Shown piece by piece: positions 13,591 through 19,985 of a DNA stretch of 21,111 nt. The position numbers were made by a program, and so were the translations under genes. The notes below the pieces were generated by a model, which saw only the letters and a program-made list of their open reading frames with translations, had not been told where the DNA came from and did no database searches. Each line of letters starts with the position of its first letter. Positions within the stretch are counted from its first letter, which is position 1. Origin of the DNA: an uncultured Pseudomonadota bacterium (GTDB taxonomy: Bacteria; Pseudomonadota; Alphaproteobacteria; Rs-D84); the NCBI GenBank assembly GCA_947165335.1, contig CAMVAB010000009.1, forward strand, positions 1 to 21,111. Direction: 5' to 3'.

Positions 13591-15015
13591 TTAAAACCAC
13601 TTTTTGTTGTTGCTTTGTTTTATTATACCTGCCTGCCGATAGGCATTTATAATTGGTTGTTGCTTTGGATCGTGTGTCATAACTCTCCATATGCCCATTG
13701 CTATGGCATCCGCAATATTAGGGGATTCGCCATTAAGATTCTTTTTAATATCTTTCTTTTCTGCTAAACGTAACATGCCCTTGCTTTGTTCTGGAGTTGC
13801 ATATACCTGTGCATACATTTCACGTTTTATTTGATCTACATAAATAGGGTTTCCAACATACCAACATTGGTTCTGATTTATCATTTTCTGCCAAATACTA
13901 TATGCTTCGGATCGTTGATTAAAAATAGTATTGTTTCCTGTCAAAGCAGGTATATTACCATAAAAAGATACAACACCTAGTGCCATACGTGATTTTGGAT
14001 CTGGCGCACGTTGTTGTAGTGTCGTTAAACCTATGCCATTAGCATCCCAAACTTCTTCTATTGCATTAGTTTTTGCTCTGGCTTGTGCAACCTTAACAAC
14101 TAATTGTGGCGATTCTAACTGATATTTCCCTTCCACTTCTACCAACACAGCACCATATCTGTTTTTTGTGATTTTGGCAATAACCGATTCATCGCCATAA
14201 CCTGCGCCTACGTCAATAGATAAAACTATATTGTTGGATTCTCTTTCTTCTGGCGCTAAATCAGAATAATCACGTGATAAAAAGTTTTCAATACCTGTGT
14301 TATCAAACCAAGGAGCAGAATCCGTATCGTTTTGACACATAATAAAACGTGTATAATAAACAGGAGATTCTATCTTTGCACGTTCACATGATTGACGTAT
14401 ATGCGATGGTAAAGCAGGGTTTTCCCACCAATCACATCTAATGAATAAAGCATTATGCACCTTGCAGAAGTCAACAACTGATTGTGGTGGATTATTTGAT
14501 ATAAGAATAATTATCTTACAATGGCGGATTTCTGTTTCAAGAGCAGCAACACCTTGTATTTTATCCCATTTCTCAACTTCTTCACAAATTAAGACATCAT
14601 ATTTTTTTTGTTCGTTTTTAATATCGTTTTTTCCAAAGAAATCAAAGTCAATACGACCAGTTGATATAAATCTATGCATAGGTTCACGTTTAGAAGAATT
14701 AGCACCAGTTCCTTTGCATTCTGGGTGCAATCTTTCAAACATGTCTTTTGAACCGTTCAAACCATTTTCTGTCATGGTTGAATATTTTATTGTGTCAATA
14801 TATCCGTCAAATATTCCTGCGATCATAGCACGCACAGCCCATTCTGTTTTGCCAGAATATCGGCTACCTTGTAAAAGAATTATTAAAGGTTCAAGTTCGC
14901 TGTGCAGATAATCGGGTGTATCAGCGAATAATTGCAGGCGATCAGTTATCAAAGGATATAACTTTAATAACTTATGCGAACACTGTTCTAAAATCTTATC
15001 AAGCGATAATTTCAT
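13591..15015 (-). CDS. terL: Terminase large subunit, 474 aa
   Basis: The ATPase part has Walker A G50-SRYSGK-T57 and Walker B VLICEE with catalytic Glu145/146. The nuclease part has Asp268 (SIDVGAGYGDES), Asp324 (EEVWDANGIG) and Asp436 (SPNIADAIAMGIW), the three metal-binding acids of the RNase-H-like fold. Length is normal. This motor pumps DNA into the prohead through the portal and cuts the concatemer. It starts immediately after the stop of the putative small terminase. The packaging type (headful or cos) cannot be told from the sequence. Confidence 0.92.
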   Translation of the reverse strand: MKLSLDKILEQCSHKLLKLYPLITDRLQLFADTPDYLHSELEPLIILLQGSRYSGKTEWAVRAMIAGIFDGYIDTIKYSTMTENGLNGSKDMFERLHPECKGTGANSSKREPMHRFISTGRIDFDFFGKNDIKNEQKKYDVLICEEVEKWDKIQGVAALETEIRHCKIIILISNNPPQSVVDFCKVHNALFIRCDWWENPALPSHIRQSCERAKIESPVYYTRFIMCQNDTDSAPWFDNTGIENFLSRDYSDLAPEERESNNIVLSIDVGAGYGDESVIAKITKNRYGAVLVEVEGKYQLESPQLVVKVAQARAKTNAIEEVWDANGIGLTTLQQRAPDPKSRMALGVVSFYGNIPALTGNNTIFNQRSEAYSIWQKMINQNQCWYVGNPIYVDQIKREMYAQVYATPEQSKGMLRLAEKKDIKKNLNGESPNIADAIAMGIWRVMTHDPKQQPIINAYRQAGIIKQSNNKKWF

Positions 15016-15447
15016 TTAATCGTCCATTTCTATAATTATACGTTCTCGCATTATTCGTTTTGCGCCTTGTGGAATATCGCTATCTGGTTTTTCGCCTGCT
15101 AAATCTCCCAGCGCAATCAAACGTTCAATATCGCCTGTTGCTTTAATTAGTTCGATTGTTTGTGGCATTGTTTCTTCTACTATAGATTTTCGCAAATTAT
15201 CTGGATCTAAACCTTTTGAAGAAAGCAGTTTCTTTGTTTTGTTTGACATGTTTCCATCCAAGAACATGCGAACTGCACCCCGAACAAGCGCAGATTTTTC
15301 TTTTGAAGTTAATTCTACTGGCTCATCATTCAGTTTAGCTGCTTCAATTTTCTGAACTGTGCGATAGGCATCTTCGCCTGCACCTGCCCATTTTTCTATG
15401 GTTTTTACTGCTTTTTTTTCTTTTTTAAGAGTTATTGGTTCTGCCAT
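15016..15447 (-). CDS. Putative terminase small subunit, 143 aa
   Basis: The protein is helical with a basic N-terminus (KKEKKAVKTIEKW) and no enzymatic motif. The region KSALVRGAVRMFLDGNMSNKTKKLL could hold a DNA-binding helix pair. Position directly upstream of terL in the same operon and its length support the small terminase that recognises viral DNA, but I see no family-defining motif. The ATG lies 15 bp before the stop of the zinc-finger gene on the same strand, a coupled overlap. Confidence 0.45.
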   Translation of the reverse strand: MAEPITLKKEKKAVKTIEKWAGAGEDAYRTVQKIEAAKLNDEPVELTSKEKSALVRGAVRMFLDGNMSNKTKKLLSSKGLDPDNLRKSIVEETMPQTIELIKATGDIERLIALGDLAGEKPDSDIPQGAKRIMRERIIIEMDD

Positions 15448-15623
15448 TCTTGTTTTCTCTTATAATATGATTTCAATGCAATTGCACGTTTTTTAGCAAC
15501 AAACTCTGGGTTTTTACAGTTTTCTTTGTATTTCTGTTGTATTTTTTCCTTGTGTCTGGAATAATACGTGTTGCTTATATTTATCTCTATTTCCTGTTGG
15601 CAATGCGGACATATGATTTTCAT
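15432..15623 (-). CDS. Small zinc-finger protein, 63 aa
   Basis: I place the start at 15623 (MKIICPHCQQEIEIN), which has an AGGAAC site upstream; an open frame continues to 15695 but without a good start signal. The N-terminal CPHC gives one CxxC pair, and Cys/His at residues ~24 and 35 could complete a metal site. The remainder is basic (KKRAIALKSYYKRKQEW), typical of DNA-binding or nuclease-associated phage proteins. The first 110 bp overlap the end of the 149-aa frame in another reading frame. Confidence 0.55.
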   Translation of the reverse strand: MKIICPHCQQEIEINISNTYYSRHKEKIQQKYKENCKNPEFVAKKRAIALKSYYKRKQEWQNQ

Positions 15624-15963
15624 TGTGTTGTTCCTTTGATTTTTTGATTTTTTCACGATTTTTTTTAGATTGCAACAGATATTTATATTGTTCATATTTT
15701 TCTTCTGCTAATGGTTTGGTTAATAGATCTAGTGTATCAAGATTTATGTTTGTGGATATTCTTCTACAAACACAACAGAAACCGTCTTTTAAATGGCAAC
15801 GTGGTTTAACTAGAGTAATAATTGTTCCGGTTCTATCTGTGACCCACCAACCATTTTTATAAAGTTCTAATAAAGAAATATATTTTATTACTGACGCATC
15901 TAATGGGTTGATATTCACTCTCACTTGTCCAAATACGGCAATATGTTTTAAAGACAGTTTCAT
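15514..15963 (-). CDS. Hypothetical protein with Cys-rich centre, 149 aa
   Basis: A GGAGA ribosome binding site lies 5 bases before the ATG. Residues 1-50 look like a folded alpha/beta part (KYISLLELYKNGWWVTDRTG), residues ~56-68 hold RCHLKDGFCCVCRR with four cysteines and a His that may bind metal, and the rest is charged and helical. The last ~36 residues overlap the zinc-finger gene and look out of frame, so the functional protein may end earlier or be read through a frameshift into that gene. It is the first gene after the candidate promoter at ~15986. Confidence 0.55.
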   Translation of the reverse strand: MKLSLKHIAVFGQVRVNINPLDASVIKYISLLELYKNGWWVTDRTGTIITLVKPRCHLKDGFCCVCRRISTNINLDTLDLLTKPLAEEKYEQYKYLLQSKKNREKIKKSKEQHNENHMSALPTGNRDKYKQHVLFQTQGKNTTEIQRKL

Positions 15964-15985
15964 ATTTTATCTCCTTTCCCTATCT

Positions 15986-16012
15986 ATTATACACTAATTT
16001 TTTATTTTTCAA
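15986..16012 (-). promoter_or_regulatory. Candidate promoter for the packaging/head operon
   Basis: On the - strand TATAAT (15991-15986) is a perfect -10. TTGAAA (16012-16007) lies 15 bp upstream, and TTTGAA gives a 16-bp spacer. The box overlaps the stop of the preceding gene and stands 23 bp before the start of the 149-aa gene. Confidence 0.5.
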
Positions 16013-16275
16013 ATCAAATTAGTAATCATTTGCAGGTTTTTTTGTATTTCCCATATATCATCACCATCTTTCCGTTCTTTCATATCTTCTTGTATATTTT
16101 TTATCGCATACTTGGCGACATCCAATGCCTTGAGTGTGCGTATAAGTTCTTGCCAGAGTTCTTTTGAACCATACATAAAATATGATTTTTTACAATCATC
16201 GTTTCTGCACTCAATAATTTGTGGGTTGTCTTGGCTCAATTCCTGCTGACAGAACGGACATTTCATATCACTCAT
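16009..16275 (-). CDS. Zinc-ribbon protein, 88 aa
   Basis: The start at 16275 has AAAGGGG upstream; an in-frame extension to 16335 lies within the preceding gene and is unlikely. The N-terminus MSDMKCPFCQQEL and the later CRNDDC give the two CxxC / CxxxxC pairs of a zinc ribbon (residues ~6-9 and ~23-28). The C-terminal half is a charged helix. It may bind DNA, RNA or a host protein. It shares the N-terminal CPxC start with the 63-aa gene, though no more extended similarity is seen. Confidence 0.65.
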   Translation of the reverse strand: MSDMKCPFCQQELSQDNPQIIECRNDDCKKSYFMYGSKELWQELIRTLKALDVAKYAIKNIQEDMKERKDGDDIWEIQKNLQMITNLI

Positions 16276-16277
16276 TG

Positions 16278-16661
16278 TTATTCCCCTTTGTAAATTATTG
16301 AATCTGTTGGTTTTACTGGTTCGCAATGTTCCCAAGACCCATTATGTCCGATAAATAAACCTTCGTCTGTTATTCCTTTTAATGTATCAAAATAATAGCT
16401 GTCATAAACAAAATCCCAGAATTTACACAACTTTCCAATCCACTTTTTTTGTTCGGCATAAGGGTCAGCGTGTATAACTTCCTGTATTGCATCATCGCCA
16501 TCTGCTTCTGTTTTATTATCAAGAACTGACTTTGCTTCCATTATACTGTTCACAGTGTCCACAATTTCATTAATTTTGTCTTGTATATAACGGCACGCAA
16601 GTTGAAAATCTTTGTTGAAAACAAGCCGTTCGTTGCTTTGTAGTTGTAATTTTTTTATCAT
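16278..16661 (-). CDS. Hypothetical protein, paralogue of the DGR-target N-terminus, 127 aa
   Basis: The first ~45 residues (MIKKLQLQSNERLVF, then IQDKINEIVDTVNSIM) align with the start of the neighbouring candidate DGR target (MIKKLDLRENTEIIP, IKINELVDAVNKIM). The rest is different and lacks a variable end; it is acidic and has aromatic residues (YDSYYFDTLKG, HNGSWEHCEP). This suggests an N-terminal module reused by duplication. Its AAGGAA site lies 7 bases before the ATG, just after the GC-rich trailer of the upstream gene. Function is unknown. Confidence 0.65.
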   Translation of the reverse strand: MIKKLQLQSNERLVFNKDFQLACRYIQDKINEIVDTVNSIMEAKSVLDNKTEADGDDAIQEVIHADPYAEQKKWIGKLCKFWDFVYDSYYFDTLKGITDEGLFIGHNGSWEHCEPVKPTDSIIYKGE

Positions 16662-16681
16662 TTTTATTTCCTTTTGTTCTG

Positions 16682-16710
16682 GCGGGCAATTCCTTTTCGG
16701 AACCGCCCGC
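16682..16710 (-). repeat. 12-bp GC-rich hairpin downstream of the variable-region gene
   Basis: In the - strand RNA GCGGGCGGTTCC pairs with GGAATTGCCCGC (two G-U pairs) around a GAAAA loop. No U tract follows on this strand. It begins 57 bp after the stop of the candidate DGR target. It may be a retrohoming element, an mRNA stabiliser or a boundary structure. Confidence 0.65.
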
Positions 16711-16764
16711 GCGTTTTGACGCCCCGTCGTGACGCGACCATTCGCACAGTCGCCCCGCCGGGCA

Positions 16765-16779
16765 CATCATTGTGCGACC
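16765..16779 (-). repeat. Short hairpin across the stop codon of the variable-region gene
   Basis: GCACA and TGTGC pair around an ATGA loop that holds the TGA stop. The same arm can pair alternatively with a copy downstream, as TCGCACA and TGTGCGA (16771-16777 and 16742-16748). A hairpin at or just after the VR end is a known feature of DGR target sites. Confidence 0.5.
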
Positions 16780-16907
16780 GACCCAAACAAACCGACGCGC
16801 AAGGCCTCGCCGTACTGGGCGTAGTGGCCACAGCGGTTCGCACAGTTCGAAGCGCAACTCGAGGCCGACCCGTAGGCGTCGTAGAACACCCAACGCGACA
16901 CGGCGGT
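16767..16907 (-). other. Candidate DGR variable region (VR)
   Basis: The coding sequence switches in frame from AT-rich to strongly GC-rich at about 16907 and stays so to the stop and beyond. In this part there are many NNC codons (TAC, GAC, TAC, AAC, AAC, CGC, GGC, CAC, TAC, TAC, GGC), as expected if AAC codons of a template had been changed at adenines. Invariant residues alternate with them in an ASSCASNCANRC pattern, before a constant-looking RVGLFGSVAQ end. The template repeat is not in the window. Confidence 0.6.
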
Positions 16908-17399
16908 TTTACCCTTTTTATCCTTATAAACCGCTCTTACCCAAGAATAAGTTCCTTCTTTATCTGGTGTTGGGTTTCCTGCCTTTGACCATTCACCTTT
17001 TGTTGAAGATTGCAGGCAATGCAGTTCCAGCAATTCATATCCGTATTCTTCACGGATAGTATCGCGTGCTTCCTTAAAATATGCAATACACAGATAAGGT
17101 CTGTAAATATCTTTGCCATTGTATTGTGTCGCGGGTTCGCTGCCGACATATACATCGTCTTCCTTGATTGTGACGTATTCGGTGCTTGGAATTTCTGCGG
17201 GTTTTTCTTCATCTGGTTGCACATTTTCGGCAGGAGTTTCGTCATAGCAATCAAATCTCCATGTCATTATTTTGTTGACAGCATCTACAAGTTCGTTGAT
17301 TTTTATTAAAACAGAACTTTTAGCCAGACAATAATCGTGACAAGAACCTTTTATTGGTATTATCTCAGTATTTTCTCTTAAATCTAATTTTTTAATCAT
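16767..17399 (-). CDS. Candidate diversity-generating-retroelement target protein, 210 aa
   Basis: I chose Met at 17399 over an upstream ATG at 17411: it has GGAGAG at good spacing, and the resulting MIKKL start aligns with the paralogue. Residues ~1-40 are the shared helical N-terminus, ~45-75 an acidic Pro/Glu linker, and from ~80 a folded domain with DIYRPYLCIAYF, EWSKAGNPTPDKEGTYSWVR and SRWVF, ending in the GC-rich variable part. The Trp-containing run before an NNC-rich, Ser/Ala/Cys-rich tail fits a C-type-lectin-like fold of DGR targets that displays variable residues. The partner bound is unknown. It sits downstream of gapR, not in the tail cluster. No reverse transcriptase is present here. 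Confidence 0.65.
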   Translation of the reverse strand: MIKKLDLRENTEIIPIKGSCHDYCLAKSSVLIKINELVDAVNKIMTWRFDCYDETPAENVQPDEEKPAEIPSTEYVTIKEDDVYVGSEPATQYNGKDIYRPYLCIAYFKEARDTIREEYGYELLELHCLQSSTKGEWSKAGNPTPDKEGTYSWVRAVYKDKKGKTAVSRWVFYDAYGSASSCASNCANRCGHYAQYGEALRVGLFGSVAQ

Positions 17400-17407
17400 T
17401 TTACTCT

Positions 17408-17458
17408 CCATGAATCATGGGTGGGGCAGATTAACCAAAAGGAAGGAATCTCCACCCA
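17408..17458 (-). promoter_or_regulatory. Structured leader of the candidate DGR target gene
   Basis: CCATGATTCATGG is an inverted repeat whose right end runs into the GGAGAG ribosome binding site. Upstream, GGGTGG pairs with CCACCC and GATT with AATC around a pyrimidine-rich loop. The two hairpins fill most of the 64-bp gap after gapR and could modulate translation of the target gene. Confidence 0.4.
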
Positions 17459-17463
17459 AACTG

Positions 17464-17688
17464 TTATAATCCTAATGCAAATCTATACATTTGCATTAAC
17501 TCGTCTTCTTCTTCTATTTCATCTTTGTCTTTTTTGCGCAATGCTATGCATTTTTTGATGTATTTAGCATCAAAACCTTGCATCGTTGCTTCTTTGTATA
17601 TTTCTTTAATATCAGCAGCAATGGACCCTGCATCTGCATTTAACTTTTCAATTCTTTCAACCAAACTTAATAATAATTCTTTGTTCAT
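17464..17688 (-). CDS. gapR: GapR-like DNA-binding protein (DUF2312), 74 aa
   Basis: The sequence follows the GapR/DUF2312 pattern: LVERIEKLNADAGSIAADIKEIYKEA, then GFDAKYIKKCIALRKKD and a short acidic end helix (LMQMYRFALG). In Caulobacter GapR is a ring-forming nucleoid-associated protein that clamps overtwisted DNA and helps topoisomerases during replication; the family is largely alphaproteobacterial and also found in their phages. The ATG at 17688 has AAAGGAG 9 bases upstream. An apparent extension to 17802 starts at a TTG without a ribosome binding site and is rejected. It may assist phage replication or disturb the host protein. Confidence 0.85.
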   Translation of the reverse strand: MNKELLLSLVERIEKLNADAGSIAADIKEIYKEATMQGFDAKYIKKCIALRKKDKDEIEEEDELMQMYRFALGL

Positions 17689-17836
17689 ATGTTTTACTCC
17701 TTTTATTGGGTTATTGAACGCAAATCCAATATTGGTGTTGAGTTGTTTCCAGCCATAATTTGTGGAAGCGCACTCACTTGTATATGGCTGTGTGGATGTC
17801 AAAAATGAAAAACACTCACAGCCACCGTTTAGAATC
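17689..17836 (-). other. 148-bp gap between Sak-like gene and gapR
   Basis: No credible gene is present. GGCTGTG and CACAGCC (about 17783-17823) form a 7-bp inverted repeat with a long loop, and the - strand has a TTGACA without a good -10. It may hold a leader or processing site for gapR. Confidence 0.35.
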
Positions 17837-18553
17837 TTAACCCATAGTTAGCATTACTTGTAACAATTCTTTTTTTGCCGCACAAGCATTTTTTAAATCT
17901 TGCAGCGGTTCAAGTGTTGCATATTTTTCATATACTGCTTTCAAACCAATTAAAGTATCAACTTTATTGATTTCTTCTTGACATTCAGCAGATATACCGC
18001 CTGTTAAGGGTCTATCTGTTGGTTTTTCTATTTTAATTGGTGTTTTAGAACCAAATGTAAATACTGTTTGTTTTTTACTATTAACTATTTCTAACAAACA
18101 AATCTCTCTGTTTTCATTGTATTCTATCTTTGATACAGCAAACTTTTCATTTGTGGAATATTTCCCATTATAAGATTTAATCTGGATTACATCCGAAGAA
18201 ATCCAAATAAATGGCGCAGTATATAATTCTCTACCGATTCCCCATTTGAACCCAGCGCGTTTAAATGCATCAGATGCTTCGCCTTTCTTTTCATTGCCTT
18301 CGCCATCTTCACGTGATTCAATACCACAATCAGATTTCCAAATCCATTGACCTTTGGTTTCTTCCCACACACCAATCTTACAATACATATTTCCTTTGAT
18401 TTCCATGTATTCGCATTGCCAATTGTTTGCACCAAATTCTTCATCCAGAATATCCATGTCGGTTCTGGCGGTTTTATAAAGCAATGCAACACAACCGTTT
18501 TCTTTAACCTGTTTTACCTTAACTTCAATCTCATTTGCTTTTAATAATCTCAT
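17837..18553 (-). CDS. Rad52/Sak-like single-strand annealing protein, 238 aa
   Basis: Residues ~30-115 carry the Rad52/Sak/DdrA signature: TDMDILDEEFGANNWQ near 31, then YCKIGVW, WKSDCGIES, EKKGEASDAFKRAG and KWGIGRELYTAP. The K/G-x-A-S-D-x-F-K-R-A block with W-G-I-G-R is diagnostic for this fold. The protein forms rings on ssDNA and anneals complementary strands in phage recombination. The C-terminal ~70 residues are variable, as in other members. It lies downstream of a Gp157 gene, a frequent pairing. The ATG overlaps the stop of the 38-aa gene. Confidence 0.85.
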   Translation of the reverse strand: MRLLKANEIEVKVKQVKENGCVALLYKTARTDMDILDEEFGANNWQCEYMEIKGNMYCKIGVWEETKGQWIWKSDCGIESREDGEGNEKKGEASDAFKRAGFKWGIGRELYTAPFIWISSDVIQIKSYNGKYSTNEKFAVSKIEYNENREICLLEIVNSKKQTVFTFGSKTPIKIEKPTDRPLTGGISAECQEEINKVDTLIGLKAVYEKYATLEPLQDLKNACAAKKELLQVMLTMG

Positions 18554-18666
18554 TTCAATCCCCTTTTTTTGTATTTTCTTGTTGCTTGAATCCGTTTACC
18601 GTTTTTTCTATATACCCTTGTCAGAACATTTAATATTGGCTGTTCCACTCTGTATAATAAATCCAT
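18550..18666 (-). CDS. Small basic protein, 38 aa
   Basis: AAAAGGA lies before the ATG, and the stop overlaps the start of the Sak-like gene (ATGA). The protein begins MDLLYRVEQPILNVLTRVYR and ends in a strongly basic tail (KNGKRIQATRKYKKRGLK). Overlapping starts and a good ribosome binding site support a real gene, but the family is unknown. It is too short for most gene callers. Confidence 0.6.
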   Translation of the reverse strand: MDLLYRVEQPILNVLTRVYRKNGKRIQATRKYKKRGLK

Positions 18667-18667
18667 A

Positions 18668-18799
18668 TTAAATCCTTTTGTTTAACAACGATGCTTTGTA
18701 AGCATATAGTTGATGCTGTGCCGCTGTTCTTGCATTTGGTTGGGCTAAAATCTCTTGTAGGATGCGCACAACTTTTTCTCTGTGGGTTCTCTTATTCAT
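18668..18799 (-). CDS. Small helical protein, 43 aa
   Basis: The ATG overlaps the stop of the Gp157 gene (TAATG), with AAGGATAA upstream. The sequence MNKRTHREKVVRILQEILAQ and following QPNARTAAQHQLYAYKASLL is helical and basic. It ends two bases before the start of the next small gene. Coupling on both sides makes it a probable gene; no function is recognised. Confidence 0.6.
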   Translation of the reverse strand: MNKRTHREKVVRILQEILAQPNARTAAQHQLYAYKASLLNKRI

Positions 18800-19320
18800 T
18801 ATTTTATCCTTATGGTTGTGCCTTGTTCCAACGTAGCAAGGGTTATTTTCTTATCGCCTACCTGCACAAATAATTCCCCATCGGTCATTGCTGCTTTAAT
18901 TGCGGTTTTGTTTGGCACTTTGCTGATCATGCAGTAACAATCTGGCAATAATGCTTCTGCATCATCCGTCAGAACAACACTAGCAGGTTTTTTTGCAATA
19001 GACACTGTCCATGTGCCATAATCTGCTTTTTGGATTCCATTACTAACCAGATAATCATAGCACAAATTCTTTAAAAAGTCGCTTTTTTTATTCAAAGACG
19101 ATGCTTTTTTCTGTAATCTGGCGATTTCATTTTTGATCGCATTGACTTGTGCATCGCAATCTGCTTTGTATTTTAAAATACTTTCCATCTTGTTTTCAAT
19201 ATCTTGTTCCAAAGCGATCTTTGCATTTTCTAATATTTCTTCTGTTTCTGGGTCTTCGTTTGAAGTCAATATAAAGTCAATTGTTTTCAACTGTTCGTCT
19301 AATTCATATAAACTTGGCAT
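18799..19320 (-). CDS. Gp157-family protein (Siphovirus Gp157), 173 aa
   Basis: The N-terminus SLYELDEQL, the long coiled-coil middle (ALEQDIENKMESILKY, then IKNEIARLQKKAS), LKNLCYDYL and the C-terminal beta part with KKPASVVLTDD match the Gp157 family of phage proteins. Members are found beside single-strand annealing proteins and ssDNA-binding proteins and are thought to act in phage recombination; in Streptococcus thermophilus phage the gene was linked to phage-resistance phenotypes. The AAAGGAG site stands 7 bases before the ATG. Confidence 0.8.
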   Translation of the reverse strand: MPSLYELDEQLKTIDFILTSNEDPETEEILENAKIALEQDIENKMESILKYKADCDAQVNAIKNEIARLQKKASSLNKKSDFLKNLCYDYLVSNGIQKADYGTWTVSIAKKPASVVLTDDAEALLPDCYCMISKVPNKTAIKAAMTDGELFVQVGDKKITLATLEQGTTIRIK

Positions 19321-19322
19321 AA

Positions 19323-19598
19323 TTATTCTCCTTTGTATTCTTCTTGTAATTCTTTTTTAGCCATAGCTAATGCTTTTGTTGTGAAAAATTTCCAATCTAT
19401 CTGTTCTGCATCAGAATCTTTAATAAACGAATCTCTAAGATGTTGGCATCTAGTCCAGTATTCCAAAGCTGTCGTTAAATCAGATACAGCCATATAAAAA
19501 TCGCCTTCCTGTGAACACTTTGTTGCTTTGCCCATCCATTTGAACGCACGTGCCAATTGTCCTTGTAAATCTTGTAAGAAAAATGTGTTTGTTTGCAC
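19323..19598 (-). CDS. Hypothetical protein with GTG start, 91 aa
   Basis: The start is a GTG at 19598 with a strong AAAGGAGAG site. The protein is helical (QGQLARAFKWMGKATKCSQ, then MAVSDLTTALEYWTRCQHL), with a shape that could be a single TPR-like helical hairpin. No family is known to me. It lies in the early operon between the 97-aa gene and the Gp157 gene. Confidence 0.6.
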   Translation of the reverse strand: MQTNTFFLQDLQGQLARAFKWMGKATKCSQEGDFYMAVSDLTTALEYWTRCQHLRDSFIKDSDAEQIDWKFFTTKALAMAKKELQEEYKGE

Positions 19599-19613
19599 TG
19601 TTGCTCTCCTTTG

Positions 19614-19907
19614 TTATGCTCTTGCTAATTTATAGACAGATACACCCTGCCATGTGTATTTTTTAAATGAACCTTCTATAACAGGTTCTACAAATATCAA
19701 ATCGTTTGGATAATTTATTTCAACCGAATCGGTTTCAGATTCGTAGTGATAACAATCAGCGATAAACTGGTTTGCTAATTCTGGATCAACTTTGTTTATC
19801 GTTTCCCCATAGTATTCCAAATATGCTTTAAGAACACTTATATCGTATTCATTCATAACACGATATATTTTGTTTTGAATATATTCAATTGTTTGTTTTT
19901 TATTCAT
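19614..19907 (-). CDS. Hypothetical early protein, 97 aa
   Basis: I take Met at 19907, which has AAAGGATG upstream; the frame extends to 19949 but through the promoter and transcription start, so the longer form is unlikely. The protein has helices at residues ~5-45 (EYIQNKIYRVMNEYDI, LKAYLEYYGETINK) and a beta-rich end (NDLIFVEPV, KYTWQGVSVYKLARA). It is acidic and without known motif. It is the first gene of the recombination operon. Confidence 0.65.
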   Translation of the reverse strand: MNKKQTIEYIQNKIYRVMNEYDISVLKAYLEYYGETINKVDPELANQFIADCYHYESETDSVEINYPNDLIFVEPVIEGSFKKYTWQGVSVYKLARA

Positions 19908-19938
19908 TTTACATCCTTTTTTTGTTTCTACACCACAT

Positions 19939-19966
19939 ATTATAATCATTTGATTTTGAAAGTCAA
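19939..19966 (-). promoter_or_regulatory. Strong sigma70-type promoter of the recombination operon
   Basis: On the - strand TTGACT (19966-19961) and a perfect TATAAT (19944-19939) are separated by 16 bp. Transcription would start near 19932, about 25 nt before the 97-aa gene. This is one of the best promoters in the window. Confidence 0.8.
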
Positions 19967-19985
19967 GTGTTTTTATAAATTTTTT

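Noticed and set aside
16682..16710. The 12-bp hairpin as an intrinsic terminator
   Set aside because: On the transcribed (-) strand no U tract follows; on the + strand there is only a short distant T run and no upstream gene.
16570..16893. A 107-aa - strand frame (MGVLRRLRVGLELR...) over the variable region and trailer
   Set aside because: It is another frame of the target gene's end, Arg/Leu/Pro-rich by composition, runs into the next gene and has no ribosome binding site.
16674..17059. Two + strand open frames (104 and 95 aa) across the GC-rich region
   Set aside because: They are antisense to the candidate DGR target gene, open only because GC-rich sequence has few stops, and lack a ribosome binding site and any family pattern.
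17689..17802. N-terminal extension of gapR to a TTG at 17802
   Set aside because: No ribosome binding site, no similarity to GapR in the added residues, while the ATG at 17688 has a strong site and the family start.
17783..17823. GGCTGTG/CACAGCC inverted repeat with nearby TTGACA as a promoter-operator
   Set aside because: No acceptable -10 at 16-18 bp and the stem is only 7 bp with a long loop.
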